Positions 8,552 to 17,326 of a DNA stretch of 64,000 bases are shown here, piece after piece. The notes beneath the pieces are model-generated. The model saw nothing but the letters and a program-made list of their open reading frames with translations, did not search any database and was not told where the DNA came from. This DNA comes from Streptomyces odontomachi (lineage in GTDB: Bacteria; Actinomycetota; Actinomycetes; Streptomycetales; Streptomycetaceae): positions 868,001 through 932,000 of the forward strand of contig NZ_JAMJWG010000001.1 of assembly GCF_024435355.1 (NCBI RefSeq), written 5' to 3'. The translations under genes were made by a program, and so were the position numbers. Each line of letters begins with the position of its first letter. Position 1 is the stretch's first letter.

Positions 8552-9523
8552 TCAGCCCCGCAGCCGCGGTGGCAGCCAGCGCAGCTGCACCGCCTCCTGG
8601 AACGGGCCGCCGCCCTCGTGCTCGTTGAAGTCGTACACCTCTATCGTCTTGTCGTCGTTGCCGTAGACGTTGAAGGCGGCGAAGACGGTCGACGGCGGGC
8701 AGATCTGGTCCTCCAGGGCCGTGGAGAACAGCGCGGGGGCCCGGCCGCGCGCCGCGAAGTGCACCCCGTCGAAGTAGGCGAGGGTCTGGAGGGTCTGGGC
8801 CGTGCGGCCCCGGTGCGTCTTGAGGTAGCGGCCGATCTCGCGGTACGGGTCACGGTCGGTGAGCGTCGTCGCACGCGGGAAGTCGCACAGGAACGGCACG
8901 TCCGGCGCGATCGCCGTCAGATCCGGCACCAGGCCCCCGACGGCGACCGTGAGGGCACCGCCCTGGCTGGCCCCGGTCACCGCGGTGCGCGCGGCGTCGA
9001 CCAGCGGATGGGAGCGGGCGGCCTCCACGGCACGTACGGCGTCCGTGATGACCCGGCGGTAGTAGTAGTCGTGCGGGTCCTCGATGCCGCGGGTCATGAA
9101 GCCCGGGTGGGAGGGCGGGCTGCCCACCGGGTCGGGGGTGTCGCCCGGGCCCCAGCCGGAGCCCTGGCCGCGGGTGTCCATCACGAAGTGGGCGAAGCCC
9201 GCCGACGCCCAGAGCAGGTGCGTGTGCGCAAGCCCGCGTCCGCCGCCGTACCCGACGAGCGTCACCACCACCGGAAGCGGCTCCGTCGTACCCGAGGGAA
9301 GCACCAGCCAGCCCTTGACGGGGTGCCCGCCGAAACCCGCGTAGGTCACGTCGTGCACCTCGACCGTGGACAGGTGCGTCTCGACGGGCTCGAAGCGGGC
9401 GTCCAGGGCGTGGCTGCGCGCCTCCGTGAGGGTCTTCGTCCAGAAGGCGTCGAAGTCCTCCGGTTCCACGGACGTACTGCGGTAGTCCCGGAGTTGGGCC
9501 AGGGGCAGGTCGAACAGAGCCAT
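8552..9523 (-). CDS. CE7 acetyl esterase (acetyl xylan esterase / cephalosporin C deacetylase family)
   Basis: Cytoplasmic alpha/beta-hydrolase that removes acetyl groups from imported short xylo-oligosaccharides and other small acetyl esters. All three CE7 family signatures are present in order: RGQ in MDTRGQGSGWG, the nucleophile motif GASQGG, and HE in FNEHEGGG; the acid is the Asp in TALEDQICPP. At 323 residues it matches the family (about 320). There is no signal peptide, consistent with an intracellular hexamer. The start ATG 9523 gives MALFDLPLAQL; the longer open frame upstream has no homology. A GH30 xylanase elsewhere in the window (46 kb) acts in the same broad pathway. Confidence 0.9.
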   Translation of the reverse strand: MALFDLPLAQLRDYRSTSVEPEDFDAFWTKTLTEARSHALDARFEPVETHLSTVEVHDVTYAGFGGHPVKGWLVLPSGTTEPLPVVVTLVGYGGGRGLAHTHLLWASAGFAHFVMDTRGQGSGWGPGDTPDPVGSPPSHPGFMTRGIEDPHDYYYRRVITDAVRAVEAARSHPLVDAARTAVTGASQGGALTVAVGGLVPDLTAIAPDVPFLCDFPRATTLTDRDPYREIGRYLKTHRGRTAQTLQTLAYFDGVHFAARGRAPALFSTALEDQICPPSTVFAAFNVYGNDDKTIEVYDFNEHEGGGPFQEAVQLRWLPPRLRG

Positions 9524-9921
9524 GCGGTACCGCCTTGATGAGGAGAAAACGGCTGACGGAACGGTACGTCGTCGTGGATCGGGATGGCACGGCCCGGTCG
9601 TGCCGGGACGCCGATCACCGCGGCGAGCCGGGTGATATGCCCGGAATGCTGCTCTCCGGCGAGGGATTTTGACACGCCCTTGACAAATGTGGGGGCGGGT
9701 TGCGGGCATGCAAAAGATTCAAGCTGTCGCGCAAAAAGTGATTGAGTCACGTTAATAAATTGTTTGCTGTCGTGCTGGTACGGACCCATCCTCACGCTCC
9801 CCACCCTTCGTACCGGCCCCGCAGGCGTCCTCCTCCGCGCGGCGGCAGCGAGTGCACAAGAGCAAGCGCGGCCGGCGCGCGCCTTGCCTGACATCCCCAC
9901 GCACGTCAGGAAGGAAGGCTC
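9524..9921. promoter_or_regulatory. Divergent intergenic region, esterase / dead sugar dehydrogenase
   Basis: About 400 bp without a gene. The stretch 9661-9770 is markedly AT-rich for this genome, with TTGACA at 9680-9685, CTTGACAAATG context and runs CAAAAGATTC and GTTAATAAATTG. It probably held the promoters of both flanking genes. No -10 at normal spacing to the TTGACA is convincing. Confidence 0.35.
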
Positions 9922-10555
9922 ATGTCACGACGTCCACACAGCGGGCGGCGGCTGATCACCGCCCTCGCCCTGATCGTCACCGGTGGGGCGGCCGTCGCCT
10001 TCCCGGCGCACGGCGCACCCGGCGACATCCCCCCGGGGACTACCAGCAAGTCCAGCTCGCCTACGGTTCCGACGAACTGGGCGAGGCGATGTCGCTCGCG
10101 GTGCTGCCGGACCGGTCCGTGCTGCACACCGCCCGGGACGGCACGCTGCGGCTCACCGACGCCGAGGGCAACACCAAGGTCGCCGCCAGGCTGAACGTGT
10201 ACACCCATGACGAGGAGGGCCTGCAAGGCGTCGCCACCGACCCGGACTTCGCCCACAACCGCTTCGTCTACCTGTACTACTCACCCCGGCTCGACACCCC
10301 CGACGGCGACGCCCCCACCGACGGTGGCGCCGCCGACTTTGCGCCCTTCAAGGGCCATGTGAACCTCTCGCGGTTCCACCTGGACGACGACGGCACGCTG
10401 GACACGGCGAGCGAGAAGGTGCTCCTCGAAGTCGACAACGACCGCGGGCAGTGCTGCCACGTCGGCGGTGACATCGACTTCGACAGCACGGGCAACCTGC
10501 TGCTGAGCACCGGCGACGACACCAACCCGTTCGAGTCGTCCGGCTCCACCGCCGG
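9922..10555 (+). pseudogene. Remnant of a secreted PQQ-type sugar dehydrogenase (glucose/sorbosone dehydrogenase family)
   Basis: ATG 9922, after GGAAGGAAGG-like sequence, begins a clean signal peptide (RRLITALALIVTGGAAVAFPAHGA). The frame is then lost in a C6G4 run near 10030-10037, and the homologous reading continues one frame away as GDYQQVQLAYGSDELGEAMS. This frame shows the six-bladed beta-propeller features SLAVLPDRSVLHTARDG, DEEGLQGVATDPDFAHN, RFVYLYYSP and GNLLLSTGDDTNPFESSG. Homology stops near 10550 and the following bases belong to the 3' end of the convergent carboxypeptidase gene. A one-base loss and a 3' truncation (only about one third of a normal gene left) make this a dead gene. 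Confidence 0.82.
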
Positions 10556-10575
10556 ACGGCTGCCCGACCTGCCCG

Positions 10576-11757
10576 TCAGGAGGCCGTCCGGCGGCCCGGG
10601 CCGCGCCGCAGCGCCAGGTAGGCCCAGCCCGCCATCAGCAGGGCTGCCGCCCCGGCCGAGATCAGGGTGCCGGTGCTGAACAGCGGCTTCGCCCTGGCGA
10701 CGGGGGCCGGCAGGGGCGCAGCGGCCCGTGCCGGCTCCGCCTTCTTGCTCGGCAGCGCCGGCAGCGAGCCCACCGGCCGCACCTGCCCCGAGGCCTTGAA
10801 CCCCCAGTTCAGCAGGGAACGCGCCTCGGCGTAGACGGAACCCTGGCCGGCCTCGGGGTGCATCACCGTCACCAGGATGGTCCGTCCGCCGCGGCGTGCG
10901 GCGGCCACGAGGGTGTTTCCCGCGTTGGTGGTGTAACCGTTCTTGACGCCGATCAGCCCGGTGTAGCGGTCCACGCCGTCGGCGCCGGTCAGCAACCGGT
11001 TGGTGTTCTGGATGGCGAACGAGCCGTGCTCGTCGGGAAACTTGGCGAAGTCGGTCGCGCAGTAGCGCGCGAACTGCTCGTCGGCGAGCCCCGCCCGGCC
11101 GAACACCGCGAGGTCGTAGGCGGAGGAGACCTGCCCCGGCTCGTCATAGCCGTCCGGGGTCACCACCCGGGTGTCACGCGCCCCGAGCCGTGTGGCCGTC
11201 GCCTGCATCTGCCGCACCGTCGACCGCTCCCCGCCGATCATGGCGGCCAGTACGTGCACGGCGTCGTTGCCGGACCGCAGGAAGACACCGCGCCACAGGT
11301 CGTCGACGCGGTAGCGGTAGCCGGGTACCACCCCGACCAGGCTGCTTCCCTCGCCGACGCCGGCCAGATCGCGGTCGGTGACCTTGTGCCGGGTGCCCGG
11401 GGTGAGCTGGGGCAGCGCGGTGAGCGCGAAGAGCGTCTTCAGGGTGCTCGCCGGAGGAAGTCTGCGGTGCGCGTTGAGCGAGGCCAGCACCTCGCCGGTG
11501 CGCGCGTCGGCGACCAGCCACGACCTCGACGACAGGTCGACCGGCAGGGCCGGCGCTCCGGACATCCGTCGCACCTGCTCGCCCGCCCTGTCCAGCAGCG
11601 AGTGCGGGGGCGCCGGCCGCGGCTTGGGAGGCTGGGGCTCCGCCACGACGGCGGGGGACGGGGCCGCCGCCGCGGCACCGGGCAGCAGCAGGACGGCGCC
11701 GGCGGCGAGCGCCGCGGCACGGGTGCTCCGCAGGCACCGAAGTGATCTGATCGCCAT
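10576..11757 (-). CDS. Serine D-Ala-D-Ala carboxypeptidase (peptidase S11, DacA-like)
   Basis: Trims the terminal D-Ala of peptidoglycan stem peptides outside the membrane. It has 393 residues: a signal peptide (about 1-33, ending near GAAAAAPS), a catalytic domain with the three penicillin-binding motifs PPASTLKTL (SxxK), LRSGNDAV (SxN) and GVKNGYTTNAG (KTG equivalent, here KNG as usual for Streptomyces homologues), a proline/alanine-rich linker, and a C-terminal transmembrane helix (LISAGAAALLMAGWAYLAL) followed by RRGPGRR. It is therefore anchored at both processing and mature stages by the C-terminal helix. It is transcribed towards the dead sugar dehydrogenase. Confidence 0.92.
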   Translation of the reverse strand: MAIRSLRCLRSTRAAALAAGAVLLLPGAAAAAPSPAVVAEPQPPKPRPAPPHSLLDRAGEQVRRMSGAPALPVDLSSRSWLVADARTGEVLASLNAHRRLPPASTLKTLFALTALPQLTPGTRHKVTDRDLAGVGEGSSLVGVVPGYRYRVDDLWRGVFLRSGNDAVHVLAAMIGGERSTVRQMQATATRLGARDTRVVTPDGYDEPGQVSSAYDLAVFGRAGLADEQFARYCATDFAKFPDEHGSFAIQNTNRLLTGADGVDRYTGLIGVKNGYTTNAGNTLVAAARRGGRTILVTVMHPEAGQGSVYAEARSLLNWGFKASGQVRPVGSLPALPSKKAEPARAAAPLPAPVARAKPLFSTGTLISAGAAALLMAGWAYLALRRGPGRRTAS

Positions 11758-12031
11758 TCAGCCACCGTAAGAACGCGGGGCCGACCTCGCAGACCGGCAT
11801 GGGCCACCCGGAGGAAGGCCGACCGGGGGACACGGGCCCGTCCGGGTGAGCGCGACGGCCCGGCGGGCGTCGCGGTGACCGGCGCGGCGGGGCGTGTCCG
11901 CGTGCCCGGGTCACGGGCCACTGCTCCGAATGACGTTGCCCAGGGGGCCATTCGCCGCGCCGCAGACCACCTTCCGCGCGAATTCGTCACGAACGGGGAA
12001 CCCCGTACGGGGCCACCCTGTTGTGCCTGGC

Positions 12032-12859
12032 GTGAGAGTTGCCATCCGTCCCCACCGGCTCCCGCTCTTGGTGCTCCTGCCGCGTTGCGCGCCGCTCGCC
12101 GCCGCCGTGACCGCCGCCCTGACCGTCGCCCTCTCCGGATGCGCCGGGTCACCAGGTCCGGCCGAGTTCGGCGATGCTCCCGGGGCCTCGCGCACGCACG
12201 GCTCCACCGCCCCGTCCCCGGCCCAGGGACCTCAGCGACCCAGGCACCACACCTCCCGCTTCCTGGCCCTGCCGCGCCGCCCACCCGGACTCGGCACCCG
12301 CACCCTGGCCCTGATCCCCCGCGAAGCGCAGCAGGTCCTCGTGGTCACCGGTTCCGGCCGGAACACCTCGTCGGCCCGTGCGGTCCTGCAAACCCGCACG
12401 GCGGACGGCTGGCGCCCCGGCCCCATCTGGCCGGCCCGCAACGCCCGCGACGGCTGGACCACCCGCCACTTCGCCGACGACCTGCGTACCCCCATCGGGG
12501 TCTTCGGCCTCACCGACGCCGGCGGCCGGCGCGCCAACCCGGGCACCCGGCTGCCCTACGACCGCTCGGAGGACTTCACGGCCGCCGGCACCGGGTTCAA
12601 CGGCGAATCCCTGGCCGGCTCCTTCGACTACGTGATCGCCATCGACTACAACCGCGAGCCGGGCACCTCACCCCTCGACTGGAGCAGGCCACTCGGCGAG
12701 GACCGGGGCGGCGGCATCTGGCTGCACGTGGATCACGACGGCCCCACGCACGGCTGTATCGCCCTGAGCGAGGAGCACATGACGGAACTCATGCGCCTGT
12801 TGGACCCGGACAAGCACCCCGTCATCGTGATGGGTCCGGAAACCTCGCTGGCACGCTGA
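12032..12859 (+). CDS. L,D-transpeptidase (YkuD) lipoprotein
   Basis: Predicted to form 3-3 peptidoglycan cross-links or attach proteins to peptidoglycan. GTG 12032 gives a short positively charged N terminus, a hydrophobic core and the lipobox ALSGC, so the protein is exported and lipid-anchored; the open frame extends upstream to 11894 but that part lacks signal-peptide character. The YkuD domain occupies the C-terminal half, with TPIGVFGLTDAGG, the His in GGIWLHVDHD and the catalytic Cys in THGCIALSEEHM. It diverges from the carboxypeptidase gene, a sensible pairing because D,D-carboxypeptidases produce the tetrapeptides that L,D-transpeptidases use. Start codon confidence is moderate. Confidence 0.85.
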   Translation: MRVAIRPHRLPLLVLLPRCAPLAAAVTAALTVALSGCAGSPGPAEFGDAPGASRTHGSTAPSPAQGPQRPRHHTSRFLALPRRPPGLGTRTLALIPREAQQVLVVTGSGRNTSSARAVLQTRTADGWRPGPIWPARNARDGWTTRHFADDLRTPIGVFGLTDAGGRRANPGTRLPYDRSEDFTAAGTGFNGESLAGSFDYVIAIDYNREPGTSPLDWSRPLGEDRGGGIWLHVDHDGPTHGCIALSEEHMTELMRLLDPDKHPVIVMGPETSLAR

Positions 12860-12882
12860 CGCACGGTCGCATCTTCGGGCTC

Positions 12883-12905
12883 GGCTCCAGGACGACGTGG
12901 GAGCC
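12883..12905. terminator. Weak hairpin between convergent genes
   Basis: GGCTCC (12883-12888) pairs with GGAGCC (12900-12905) across an 11-nt loop. It lies between the L,D-transpeptidase and the GlxA-like gene, which converge here. Two ACTAGT copies follow at about 12929-12942. The only available terminator candidate, but short. Confidence 0.35.
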
Positions 12906-12936
12906 CGCTCTCCTGGTCCGCTGGTCCACTAGTTCA

Positions 12937-14868
12937 CTAGTCCACGTGCAGCCACACGGCCTTGGACGGCGTGCCCTTCTTGTCGCTGGCGAAGACCATG
13001 TACCACCCGGACGGCACCAGCGAGCGGTCCACGGGGATCCGTACCGTGACCGAGTCGGGGCCGCGTCGCATGTCGAGCCCGATGGAGCGCTGGTCGAAGT
13101 CGGTGACATGGGTGGCCGAACCAGGCCGCATCAGCCGCATCCGGGTGATCCGTGCGGCATCCGCACTGCGGAACGTGACCTGGTCCCCGTGCGCCACCAT
13201 CCGGGGCCCCCGGAGGGCCAGCGCGGCGCGGTGGCCGTGGTACAGGTACGGCGGCGAGTACACCTCCACCCGCTGCTCGAACCGGCCGGGCCGGGTGTTC
13301 GCCCGATCGGAGAAGAGCGGGTCGGAGCCGAAGACGGCGACCCGGCCGTCCGGCAGCAGCAGCGCCTCGCTGTGGTAGTTGCGGCCCACGGTGGGCGCGG
13401 CGGCCGGCACGAAGGCGTTCCTGGCGGGGTCGTAGAACTGCGCCCGCAGCACGTTGCTGGCACCCCGCCCCCGGTAGTCCCGGCTGCCACCGGTCGTGAA
13501 GACGGTGTCGTCGGGCATGACCACGCTGTTCAGGTACCGGGTCGGTACCGGCAGTTCGGGGCCCGGTGTGAAGGTCGGACGGTCGGACGCCAGGTCGACG
13601 ATCGCGGTACGGGCCGTGGACCTGGTCGACTCGCCGACCCCGCCGCCGCCGAGCACCATGACCCTGCCGCGCTGTGCCGGCGGCAGCAGCACCGACGATG
13701 AGGTCTCCAGGACGCCCGGGTCGGGCAGACCCTTGATCGGCGTGAACGTGTTGGTGCCCAGATGCCACACGCCGGGCTTGCGGCCGCGGTCCGCCGGCCC
13801 GTAACCGGCGTTGGAGCCGGAGTAGAAGACCGTGCCGTGGCCCGTCAGGAAGAACGACGGGTAGGTGGGGAAGTAGCGCGTCGGCCCCGTCGACCACGTC
13901 TTCGTCCGCGGGTCGTAGATCTCGTTCTTGCCGGGCACCACCTGGCCGATGTCGTCCAGGCCCGAGACCGCCAGCACCCGCCCGTCCGACAGCGAGGTCA
14001 GGGTCGGATACCAGCGCGCCTCGCTCATCGGCGCCACCTGCGTGTACTTCTCCGTGACCGGGTCGAACTCGTAGGCGTTCCGGATGCCCTGGAAGTCCTT
14101 CTTGTCGAGACCGAGCCTGGTGGCGATGCCGTAGAAGTTCCGCTCCTCGTCGCCCTTGAGGCCCTTGACCCTGTACTGCTCGGTGGTGTTCGTGATGCCC
14201 CGCCGGCCGTTCACGGAGGCCTCCACGTAGACCCGTGCCTCGCTGGCGGTGACCTTGACCAGGCCCGCGCGGCCGGTCGTCGTCTTCTTCGCGGGCGGCA
14301 CCCGGACGGCCACGTCGGAGCGGTACTCCACGCCCGACGGGGAACGGAAGACAGTGCCCTTGGGGAAGACCCGGGCGTGATCGGGATCCTCGTTCTTGAC
14401 CAGCATCGCACCGCCGGCCCGTTTGACGTCGCCCTTGAGCACCTCGTAGCTGCCGGTGCCACCCGCGATGAGGATCTTGCCGTCCGGCAGCTGGGCGTGC
14501 CCGGCGCAGAACAGGTCGTCCGGCGTGTCGATCTTCTTGAAGGTGTTCTTCACCGGGTCCCACAGCGTGCTGCGGAACGTGCCGCCGTGAAAGTGCTTCA
14601 CGTCGTTGCCCGAACCGGCGATCAGCAGCACCTTGCCGGTGTGCAGCATGATCGCGTGGATCGCGTTGAGCTGGAACCTCCGCGGCGCCGGCGCCGGCGC
14701 CCAATGGCCCTGCTGCGCCTTGTAGGCGGGACGGTTGACGGCGTACCGGTGGTACTCGTGGCGGGCGAAACCGACCACCGCCGGGGCGTTCAGACCGACC
14801 AGCAGCAGGACGACACCGGCGCCCAGCCAGGTCCTACGGGCCTTGCGACGGGCGCGGCGAGGGGTCAT
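12937..14868 (-). CDS. GlxA-like radical copper oxidase (galactose oxidase fold, DUF1929)
   Basis: Extracellular mononuclear copper oxidase built on a kelch beta-propeller; in Streptomyces, GlxA oxidises a glycan at hyphal tips made by the CslA synthase. The 643 residues comprise a short cytoplasmic Arg/Lys-rich tail, one N-terminal membrane anchor (about 13-33), kelch repeats, and a C-terminal Ig-like DUF1929 domain (about 540-640). The Cys of the Cys-Tyr cofactor is C121 in FCAGHAQ; metal-ligand candidates are Y498-H499 in RNYHSEAL and H587 in THVTDFDQ; W286 lies in SEARWYP. The ATG 14868 start has AAAGG upstream. No cslA adjoins it, unlike the usual cslA-glxA arrangement, so it may be a paralogue. 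Confidence 0.88.
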   Translation of the reverse strand: MTPRRARRKARRTWLGAGVVLLLVGLNAPAVVGFARHEYHRYAVNRPAYKAQQGHWAPAPAPRRFQLNAIHAIMLHTGKVLLIAGSGNDVKHFHGGTFRSTLWDPVKNTFKKIDTPDDLFCAGHAQLPDGKILIAGGTGSYEVLKGDVKRAGGAMLVKNEDPDHARVFPKGTVFRSPSGVEYRSDVAVRVPPAKKTTTGRAGLVKVTASEARVYVEASVNGRRGITNTTEQYRVKGLKGDEERNFYGIATRLGLDKKDFQGIRNAYEFDPVTEKYTQVAPMSEARWYPTLTSLSDGRVLAVSGLDDIGQVVPGKNEIYDPRTKTWSTGPTRYFPTYPSFFLTGHGTVFYSGSNAGYGPADRGRKPGVWHLGTNTFTPIKGLPDPGVLETSSSVLLPPAQRGRVMVLGGGGVGESTRSTARTAIVDLASDRPTFTPGPELPVPTRYLNSVVMPDDTVFTTGGSRDYRGRGASNVLRAQFYDPARNAFVPAAAPTVGRNYHSEALLLPDGRVAVFGSDPLFSDRANTRPGRFEQRVEVYSPPYLYHGHRAALALRGPRMVAHGDQVTFRSADAARITRMRLMRPGSATHVTDFDQRSIGLDMRRGPDSVTVRIPVDRSLVPSGWYMVFASDKKGTPSKAVWLHVD

Positions 14869-15568
14869 CGGCTGCCTTTCGGGTCACGACGGGCGCGGAT
14901 GTACCGACGACTACCGCACCTGCCCGGACAGCCGGTGGCGACACTCTGACGGACCGGCGGCAATAGCCCGAACCGGCCAACGGCGCCGTGCCCCGAAGAC
15001 ACCCGCGGGCCGGGGGAGGGACGCCCCCCGAAAAGACGGCCGGCCGCACCCAAGTCCCACGCTGGGTGCGGCCGGCCGACGACAGTGACCGTTCGATGAC
15101 CAGTCGAAGTCGATCACTCTGTCACCCCTGCGGAGGTGCGTCTGCCCCCGCTTCCGCCGCCTACACACGGCAGCCGCGGGGGAACCGCAGAGAAGCCGTG
15201 GAGAAGCGTGGAGTACCGGGCACGGCAGACCACCCCACGGCGCCCGCGTCGGCCCGTCCGGGTGCGACATTCTCGCCGTTTTCAGGACGGTCGGTGGTTT
15301 ATGGAGGGAATCAGGAACTCGGCGAAGCAGCCGTGGAACTTGGCCATTCCTTTACAACCGCTCGGCACCTGACGGGCTCTCAAAGATGTGACGTCCCCAG
15401 CGGATGTGCTCCCCGCCCGGCCCCACCGGCTGTCCGGGCACCGGCACCCCGCAGGGACACCTCGAAATGATTCCGACCGGACACCACCGCACCACCCGCA
15501 CCAGGCCCACCGCGACAGGCCCCAGACAGGACCCCACTCCTTCGGACACCTGAAACGGCAGGAAGAGG
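14869..15568. other. 700-bp divergent intergenic region
   Basis: It separates the GlxA-like gene from the ECF sigma gene. I see no credible gene. It contains a very strong hairpin at 15038-15077 (listed separately) and a lower-GC stretch around 15290-15390 that probably carries the sigma-factor promoter; GGAAC at about 15333 resembles an ECF -35 element, but no matching -10 is convincing. Confidence 0.4.
15038..15077. terminator. Orphan 14-bp perfect hairpin
   Basis: GGCCGGCCGCACCC (15038-15051) pairs perfectly with 15064-15077 around a 12-nt loop. It looks like a strong terminator, but the flanking genes are divergent and no gene ends into it, so its role is unclear: relic of a lost gene, terminator of a short RNA, or insulator. 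Confidence 0.5.
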
Positions 15569-16114
15569 ATGGACGCCGTGCACGACGCAGTGCAGCGGCC
15601 GGCACCGGCAGGTGCACGGACCGCGGAGAGCAGGCGGGAAGCCGCTGCCGCTGCCCTGTTCGCCTCTGCCTACCCCAGACTGGCCGGCTGGTGCCGGGGC
15701 CTGGTGCACTCCGACGACATGGCCCACGACATCGCGGCCGAAGCCTTCACCCGGCTCTGGTCCCGCTGGACCAGCGTCGCCGCCCCGGTGCCCTACCTGT
15801 ACTCCGTTGCCTCGAACCTGATCAAGCAGCAGTGGCGGCGCGCCGACCGGGAACGCCAGGCCCTGGGCCGCATGACCGCCGAAGCCGTCGAGCCTGCGCC
15901 GCCTGCCGACCGGGGCACCGCGATCAAGGAACTGGTCCAGGCCCTTCCGGAGCGGCAGCGCGTTCCCGTGCTGCTGCACTACTACGCCGATCTGAGCATC
16001 GACGAGATCGCGAAGGCGCTCCACCGCCGCCCCGGAACGATCAAAAGCGACCTCTACACCGCACGTCAGGCACTCAAAGCCGAACTGCGAGGACACCATG
16101 ACATCACGACCTGA
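15569..16114 (+). CDS. ECF-type RNA polymerase sigma factor
   Basis: A 181-residue sigma-70 family protein with only regions 2 and 4. Region 2 is about 28-95 (FASAYPRLAGWCRGLVHS, DIAAEAFTRLWSRW, PYLYSVASNLIKQQWRR); region 4 is about 125-172 (ALPERQRVPVLLHYYADLS then the HTH IDEIAKALHRRPGTIKSDLYTARQ). It should direct RNA polymerase to a small stress or envelope regulon. The 3' end overlaps the DUF4232 gene by 17 nt, so translation is coupled; that partner has the topology of a membrane anti-sigma factor but no recognised anti-sigma domain. The GGAAGAGG upstream of ATG 15569 supports the start. Confidence 0.92.
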   Translation: MDAVHDAVQRPAPAGARTAESRREAAAAALFASAYPRLAGWCRGLVHSDDMAHDIAAEAFTRLWSRWTSVAAPVPYLYSVASNLIKQQWRRADRERQALGRMTAEAVEPAPPADRGTAIKELVQALPERQRVPVLLHYYADLSIDEIAKALHRRPGTIKSDLYTARQALKAELRGHHDITT

Positions 16115-16919
16115 CCGTGAGCGGCGCCCCAGCGGCGACCACGACCCGTCCGACGTCCCCGACGCGCTCCGGCGGTCGGTGACACCGCTCTCGCCACCGC
16201 CCGGCGCCTACCAGGACATCAGGAGCCGCGCCCGCACCCGGCGCAGGGGCCGCTTCCTGTGGACCGGCGTCGCCGTGGCCTGCTGCGCCGCCGCCGGCGT
16301 CGTGGTGGTGAACGCCACCAGCGACCACACCTCCCCGCCCAGCGTCGCCGTCGGAGCATCCGACGACGCCTCGGCGCAGGGCCGGTCGGCGACGGGGAGC
16401 ACCACCCCCTCCGGCAAGGACTCGTCCGCCGCCGGCGGCGGCGCCACCGCGTCGAGCCCCGGCACCACCGGCCACCCCAAGAGCGCCGATGCCGGTCCCG
16501 CCACCTGCGAGACCGCCGACCTGAAGGTCGCCCTCGGCGCGGGCGAGGGCGCGGCCGGATCCCAGTACCGGCCCCTGCGGATCACCAACACCGGCGACGC
16601 GGCCTGCTCGCTCTACGGCTTCCCCGGCGTCTCCATGGTCGACGCCGCCGGCAAGCAGGTGGGCAAGCCCGCCGACCGGTCCGGCAGCCAGGCCAGTGGC
16701 CGCGTCGTGATGAAGCCGGGACAGCGCGCGCAGGTCACCCTGCGCATCGTCAACGCCGCCAACTACGGCGGTGACCAGTGCCACCTCACCGATGTCGCCG
16801 GGATCCGCGTCTACCCGCCGGGTGAACGGCACTCCGTCATCGTGCACGTGTCGGGTCTCCAGGGCTGCACCAGCACGACCGCACAGACCCTGACCGTCAC
16901 CTCGTACGGCGTGCACTGA
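16098..16919 (+). CDS. DUF4232 single-pass membrane protein, possible partner of the ECF sigma factor
   Basis: Of 273 residues, a cytoplasmic N terminus (about 1-52, containing DVPDALRRSVTPL), one transmembrane helix (WTGVAVACCAAAGVVVVNA), a long Ser/Thr/Gly-rich linker (about 75-130) and an exported DUF4232 domain (about 135-273) with paired Cys residues (CETADL, ACSLYGFPG, DQCHL, LQGCTS) are visible. DUF4232 has no assigned biochemical function. Because it overlaps the sigma gene and spans the membrane, an anti-sigma or co-sensor role is a reasonable inference; the first 50 residues would be the sigma contact. Confidence 0.8.
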   Translation: MTSRPDRERRPSGDHDPSDVPDALRRSVTPLSPPPGAYQDIRSRARTRRRGRFLWTGVAVACCAAAGVVVVNATSDHTSPPSVAVGASDDASAQGRSATGSTTPSGKDSSAAGGGATASSPGTTGHPKSADAGPATCETADLKVALGAGEGAAGSQYRPLRITNTGDAACSLYGFPGVSMVDAAGKQVGKPADRSGSQASGRVVMKPGQRAQVTLRIVNAANYGGDQCHLTDVAGIRVYPPGERHSVIVHVSGLQGCTSTTAQTLTVTSYGVH

Positions 16920-17326
16920 CCCGTCACGGCCCCTCAGGGGTCTTACGGGCCTGCGCTGACCTGGGGTGATGCCTGGGTTGACCACGAGACCCCGCAGCGA
17001 CACCCGGAACCCCGAACGACACCCCGAACAGGTGCGCGTGGGACGCCGCCCGGGGCGTATGGCGGTCCCCGGGTGGCGCCACGGGGTCCCTCGTGTTGCG
17101 CAGCCGAGGGGCCGCAGCGACCCTGGAAAGTAACCCAATGTTCATCAGCGCTCACTCTTCGCGCTCAGGGCTCTCCCTCGCTGCCTTCAGGACGTGGGTG
17201 GGGGCACTTCCCGCGGCTGTTCGGGGCAGTGCGGTGGGGTGCACCTCGTACGCCCGTTCCGGGCGGTGGGGGAGTCCCGGGTGGGAGGGGGCGGCGAGTC
17301 GGGCCCTGCCGCGAAGGAGCACGCCC
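16920..17326 (+). other. Intergenic region with a weak terminator
   Basis: About 400 bp without a credible gene. Just after the DUF4232 stop codon, GGCCCC (16928-16933) and GGGGTC (16937-16942) can form a short stem with a 3-nt loop followed by TTA, a plausible weak terminator. The rest probably carries the promoter of the ATPase gene downstream; I see no clear motif. Confidence 0.35.

Noticed and set aside
12929..12942. Twin ACTAGT sites as an insertion scar
   Set aside because: Too short, and no duplicated flanks or element remains; probably chance at the end of the GlxA-like gene.
15136..15372. A 78-codon plus-strand frame before the ECF sigma gene
   Set aside because: No ribosome binding site, no similarity, basic composition of a random GC-rich frame.
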